The notes beneath the pieces were generated by a model that was not told the DNA's origin, did not search any database, and saw nothing but the letters and a program-made list of their open reading frames with translations. Shown here piece by piece: positions 24,074-26,888 of a stretch of DNA of 26,888 nt. The stretch's first letter is position 1. Every line of letters starts with the position of its first letter. The stretch spans positions 1-26,888 of the forward strand of contig NHDZ02000053.1 in assembly GCA_002170485.2 (NCBI GenBank). The letters run 5' to 3'. The position numbers and the translations under genes were made by a program. This DNA is from MED660 sp002691025. Lineage in GTDB: Bacteria; Myxococcota_A; UBA9160; UBA4427.

Positions 24074-25144
24074 TTGAGCCAAGCAGACAATAGCGCGCCC
24101 CCCTCGCCTCCTGAAGAGCACGGCCACGCTTTTGCAGAGAGCCACGACATGCCTCTCCCTGCCCTCCTCAGCCGAAGCGCAGTAGGCGGTGTTCTCATGG
24201 GATTGGCCAATCTGGTTCCCGGCATCAGCGGCGGAACCATGCTGCTCGCAGCGGGCGTCTATCCGACCTTCATCGAATCCATCGCCCGGGTCACCACGCT
24301 ACGCCTCCAACTCCGCCCCGTGCTGACGCTCGGTACCATCGCAGCCTTTGCCCTCACCGCCATCCTCCTTCTGGCCGGAACCATGCATCAACTGGTCATT
24401 GAAGAACGCTGGATCATGTACAGCCTCTTCATCGGACTGACACTGGGGGGCGTGCCACTGGTCTGGCGCCTTGCGCGCCCAGCCACCCCGTCGCTTGTCG
24501 CTGGCGCCGTCATCGCATTCGGACTGATGGTCTGGATGAGCTTCGGAGCCACCTCGGGCGGGAGCGAGAACGCCCGATTCGGACTCCTCTTCCTTTCCGG
24601 ACTCGCCGGCGCTTCAGCCATGATCCTGCCGGGTGTCAGCGGAGGCTACCTGCTCCTCATCCTTGGCCAATACGCACCGATCCTGAAGGGCATCGACAAT
24701 CTCAAACTCGGGCTCCTCGGAAGTGAGGGCGTCTCGGGAATGAACCTGGAATTGATCATGGCCTCCATGGGGGTCGTCGTCCCTGTGGGCCTCGGCGTTC
24801 TTGTCGGCATCGTCGGCGTCAGCAACCTGCTCCGTTGGCTGCTGGACCGCTTCGAGAAGTGGACTTTGGGCCTACTGCTCGGCCTGCTGCTCGGGTCCGT
24901 GGTGGGCCTTTACCCCTTTCAGGCTCCGGTCGCCCCTGAGCCTGGTTTTGTCCATCAGGGAAAGACCCTGTCTGCCGAAGAATTGAGCCAGGTGGATCCC
25001 GAAGACTGGCCCCTGGCACGCTTTGCCCCTTCGGGCGGACAGACGGGCGCCGCAGCTGCACTCATCCTGCTCGGACTCGCCGGCACCCTGGCCGTGGACC
25101 GGATCGGCCGCAGTTCGCGCAGGAGTGGGCCAAGCCCCGAATGA
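24074..25144 (+). CDS. DUF368 polyprenyl-phosphate transporter
   Basis: This 356-residue polytopic inner-membrane protein has the family's duplicated PG(I/V)SGG signature, once in GLANLVPGISGGTMLL (PGISGG at 49-54) and again in AMILPGVSGGYLLLILG (PGVSGG at 186-191). DUF368 proteins (PopT) recycle undecaprenyl phosphate across the membrane for envelope synthesis. The start is uncertain. I use the TTG at 24074 because AAAGGAAA lies about 9 bases upstream. An ATG at 24149 has only a weak GAGAG site but fits the usual family N-terminus better. The frame is also open to 24008. A hydrophilic insertion at about 280-310 precedes the last helix. Confidence 0.88.
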   Translation: MSQADNSAPPSPPEEHGHAFAESHDMPLPALLSRSAVGGVLMGLANLVPGISGGTMLLAAGVYPTFIESIARVTTLRLQLRPVLTLGTIAAFALTAILLLAGTMHQLVIEERWIMYSLFIGLTLGGVPLVWRLARPATPSLVAGAVIAFGLMVWMSFGATSGGSENARFGLLFLSGLAGASAMILPGVSGGYLLLILGQYAPILKGIDNLKLGLLGSEGVSGMNLELIMASMGVVVPVGLGVLVGIVGVSNLLRWLLDRFEKWTLGLLLGLLLGSVVGLYPFQAPVAPEPGFVHQGKTLSAEELSQVDPEDWPLARFAPSGGQTGAAAALILLGLAGTLAVDRIGRSSRRSGPSPE

Positions 25145-25150
25145 AACGCG

Positions 25151-25993
25151 CTAGCGCCTCGCACTCCGCTTTGCGTCAGGTCGAAGTCGGCGCGGCCTTT
25201 CGGTTCTATGAAGGCGGGCCGCGTAGCTCTTGAGTTCGCTGACTTCCTGAGAGTCCAACGGACGAGCCGAACCCGGCGACAAACGGCCCAACTTCAGTGG
25301 CCCGATGCGGACGCGCGTGAGCCGACGAACCGGGTGCCCGAGTTGAAGCAGCATTCGGCGAATCTGGCGTTTTCGTCCCTCCGTCAATGTCAGCAGCAGG
25401 GTCGATCTCTCCGTATCAGGATCAAAACGGACCGAGCTCACCCCCACCGGAGCCGAAGGCCCATCTTCCAGCCTCACGCCACGGCGGAGACGCTCCAGGG
25501 TACGCGCCTCAATCTGCCCTTTGACGACGACATGATATTCCTTCTCGCTCTGATGCGACGGGTGGAGCAGCTTTTGAGTGAGATCGCCATCGTTGGTCAT
25601 CAGCAGAAGCCCGGAGCTATCCCGGTCGAGTCGCCCCACCGGATGGACCCGCCCTACCCCTTCCGGAAGAAGCTGCATCACCGTCGGCCGGCCGTGAGGA
25701 TCGCGCACGGTGGTCACCAGACCGTTGGGCTTGTTCACCACCCAATACAGCGGGCGCTCAAGCCGGATCCGTTCTCCATCGAGAGCGATCTCATCCTGGG
25801 TCGGATCCGCTTTATCCCCAAGCCCCGCCTGCTTCCCGTTCACCGTGACACGGCCCGCGCGAATCAGGTCTTCCGCTCCCCGGCGAGAGGCAAAGCCCGC
25901 TGCCGCCAGCACCTTCTGCAAACGAATGAGGCCGTCCGGGCCCTCTCCGCCAGCGTCGCTTTTCCCCGAGCGTGCCGATCCTTCCCGACTCAT
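25151..25993 (-). CDS. rluB: 23S rRNA pseudouridine synthase, RluB/RsuA type
   Basis: This 280-residue protein has an S4 RNA-binding domain (about 22-80: IRLQKVLAAAGFASRRGAED and VTVNGK) and an RsuA/RluB catalytic domain. GRLDRDSSGLLLMTNDGDL at 120-138 carries catalytic Asp123. EYHVVVKG and LTEGRKRQIRRML follow, as in the family. The C-terminal tail is basic. Within the family I cannot separate RluB from RluE/RluF with certainty; the scpB neighbour favours RluB. The ATG at 25993 is 4 bases after the scpB stop, with AAGG overlapping that stop, so the two are co-transcribed. Confidence 0.94.
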   Translation of the reverse strand: MSREGSARSGKSDAGGEGPDGLIRLQKVLAAAGFASRRGAEDLIRAGRVTVNGKQAGLGDKADPTQDEIALDGERIRLERPLYWVVNKPNGLVTTVRDPHGRPTVMQLLPEGVGRVHPVGRLDRDSSGLLLMTNDGDLTQKLLHPSHQSEKEYHVVVKGQIEARTLERLRRGVRLEDGPSAPVGVSSVRFDPDTERSTLLLTLTEGRKRQIRRMLLQLGHPVRRLTRVRIGPLKLGRLSPGSARPLDSQEVSELKSYAARLHRTERPRRLRPDAKRSARR

Positions 25994-25997
25994 GACC

Positions 25998-26774
25998 TTA
26001 AAGACCGTCCTTCGGATCTTCGCCCTCGACGGACTCGATCACCGGACCCACGTCCAGGTCCTCGTGGATTTCCTGACTTTCTTCGGGGATCTCCGGGGCC
26101 GCGTCTCCCTCAAGGGCGACCTCTTCCCCGGCCACTTCGATCACGGGGATGCCCTCCTCACTCAGGAGTTCTTCCTGGACAGCCTCATCACCGGCGGTGG
26201 ATTGATCTCCCTCCGCACTCCCGGAACCCGGCAGGACCACCCCTTGCTCGCGCGCCAGCTCTTCCAACTCGCGTAACGCCGGGAGATCCTTGATTGATTC
26301 CAGACCAAACACTTCAAGAAACCGTCGACTGGTCCCGTAGAGAAGCGGTCGACCGGGCACATCCTTGTGGCCGGCAATCCGGAGAAGGCGACGGTCAAGC
26401 AGCCCCCGCACCACTGCACCCGTATCCACACCCCGTACATCTTCCAGATCAGCCCGGGTCACCGGCTGTTTGTACGCAATGATGGACAGGGTCTCCAACG
26501 CCGCCTGCGAGAGGCGTAACGGACGCTCCTTTCGCAGCTGTTGTAGATATCCAGAGAATTCAGCCAACGTACGCAGCTGAAAGCCACCCGCTACTTCCCA
26601 GACCTCGAAAGCCCGGCCGGTCTCCTGATATTCCGTATTCAACTCATTGACCAGATCCTTGGCCCCGGCCGCTTTGAGCTGGGGAACGATCCGCGCCAGG
26701 CGGTCTGCAGAGACCGGCTCCGAGGAGGCCATGATGAGCGCTTCGACGACTTTTCTTTGTTCTGATCTATCCAT
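25998..26774 (-). CDS. scpB: Segregation and condensation protein B
   Basis: This 258-residue kleisin-interacting subunit of the SMC-ScpA-ScpB condensin has two winged-helix domains. Family hallmarks are EALIMASSEPVSADRLARI near the N-terminus, LSQAALETLSIIAYKQPVTR, DLEDVRGVDTGAVVRGLLDR, and GRPLLYGTSRRFLEVFGLES. The last 80 residues or so are strongly acidic, longer than in many ScpB proteins but common in environmental Gram-negatives. It sits between the apparent scpA tail and rluB, the usual order. Confidence 0.97.
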   Translation of the reverse strand: MDRSEQRKVVEALIMASSEPVSADRLARIVPQLKAAGAKDLVNELNTEYQETGRAFEVWEVAGGFQLRTLAEFSGYLQQLRKERPLRLSQAALETLSIIAYKQPVTRADLEDVRGVDTGAVVRGLLDRRLLRIAGHKDVPGRPLLYGTSRRFLEVFGLESIKDLPALRELEELAREQGVVLPGSGSAEGDQSTAGDEAVQEELLSEEGIPVIEVAGEEVALEGDAAPEIPEESQEIHEDLDVGPVIESVEGEDPKDGL

Positions 26775-26783
26775 TCGGGAACC

Positions 26784-26888
26784 TCACATGGTCTCCGTGA
26801 TACGCGATTGCCAATGGGGCATCTCCCCGTTCGTGGACTGCGGGCGCAAACGGATCGGACCCAGCGGCGCCCCGTCCTCGCCCGCGCC
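26784..26888 (-). CDS. C-terminal tail of an upstream gene, probably scpA
   Basis: Only about 34 codons are present before the TGA at 26784-26786, 9 bases upstream of scpB. The translation contains APLGPIRLRPQ, like the (F)G-I-L ending of ScpA, followed by a short extension ending RITETM. Position before scpB supports scpA. The piece is too short for a firm call, and another reading frame is also open here. Confidence 0.45.
   Translation of the reverse strand, partial: GAGEDGAPLGPIRLRPQSTNGEMPHWQSRITETM

Overview
The window is GC-rich, densely coded DNA from a Gram-negative bacterium. The evidence is a TonB-dependent outer-membrane receptor, an ExbB/ExbD/TonB energy-transduction cluster, an AsmA-family protein and a predicted outer-membrane barrel. 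No rRNA, tRNA, CRISPR array, insertion sequence or phage gene was seen. The gene mix (TonB2-type cluster with a DUF3450 protein, spinster-like MFS carrier, CBM9/DUF5916 barrel) would suit a marine or soil lineage of proteobacterial or deltaproteobacterial/myxococcal type, but no marker here fixes the taxonomy. Single ambiguous bases (N) are scattered from about 4.2 kb to 22.6 kb. Reading frames continue across them, so they look like masked polymorphic positions in an assembly rather than gaps.

Left part (1-8.2 kb): the N-terminus of a TonB-dependent receptor leaves the left edge on the minus strand. Upstream of it is a minus-strand gene whose product resembles the M41 (FtsH-type) peptidase fold but has lost its zinc-binding motif. 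After a roughly 460-base divergent intergenic region comes a plus-strand operon: DUF3450 protein, TtpC-like large ExbB, small ExbB, ExbD, TonB and a TPR lipoprotein-like or secreted protein. This is the gene order of the Vibrio TonB2 type. A metallo-beta-lactamase-fold hydrolase follows closely.

Middle part (8.2-15.6 kb): a 1007-residue AsmA protein (minus), a divergent MFS transporter (plus) whose end overlaps a convergent enoyl-CoA isomerase-like gene (minus), and a plus-strand alkaline-phosphatase-superfamily protein whose two halves appear in swapped (circularly permuted) order.

Right part (15.6-26.9 kb): a long minus-strand series read from 23.2 kb down to 15.6 kb. It encodes a YhdT/DUF997-like small membrane protein, a sodium:solute symporter, a CBM9/DUF5916 outer-membrane protein, an M3 oligopeptidase, an alkyltransferase-like (ATL) protein, a small acidic unknown protein and a membrane-anchored DsbA-like thioredoxin. 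Several of these genes overlap through GTGA junctions, so transport and peptide breakdown may be co-expressed. Next are a divergent pair (SRAP/YedK-HMCES and a DUF368 polyprenyl-phosphate transporter). The window closes with the housekeeping block scpA (tail only)-scpB-rluB on the minus strand.
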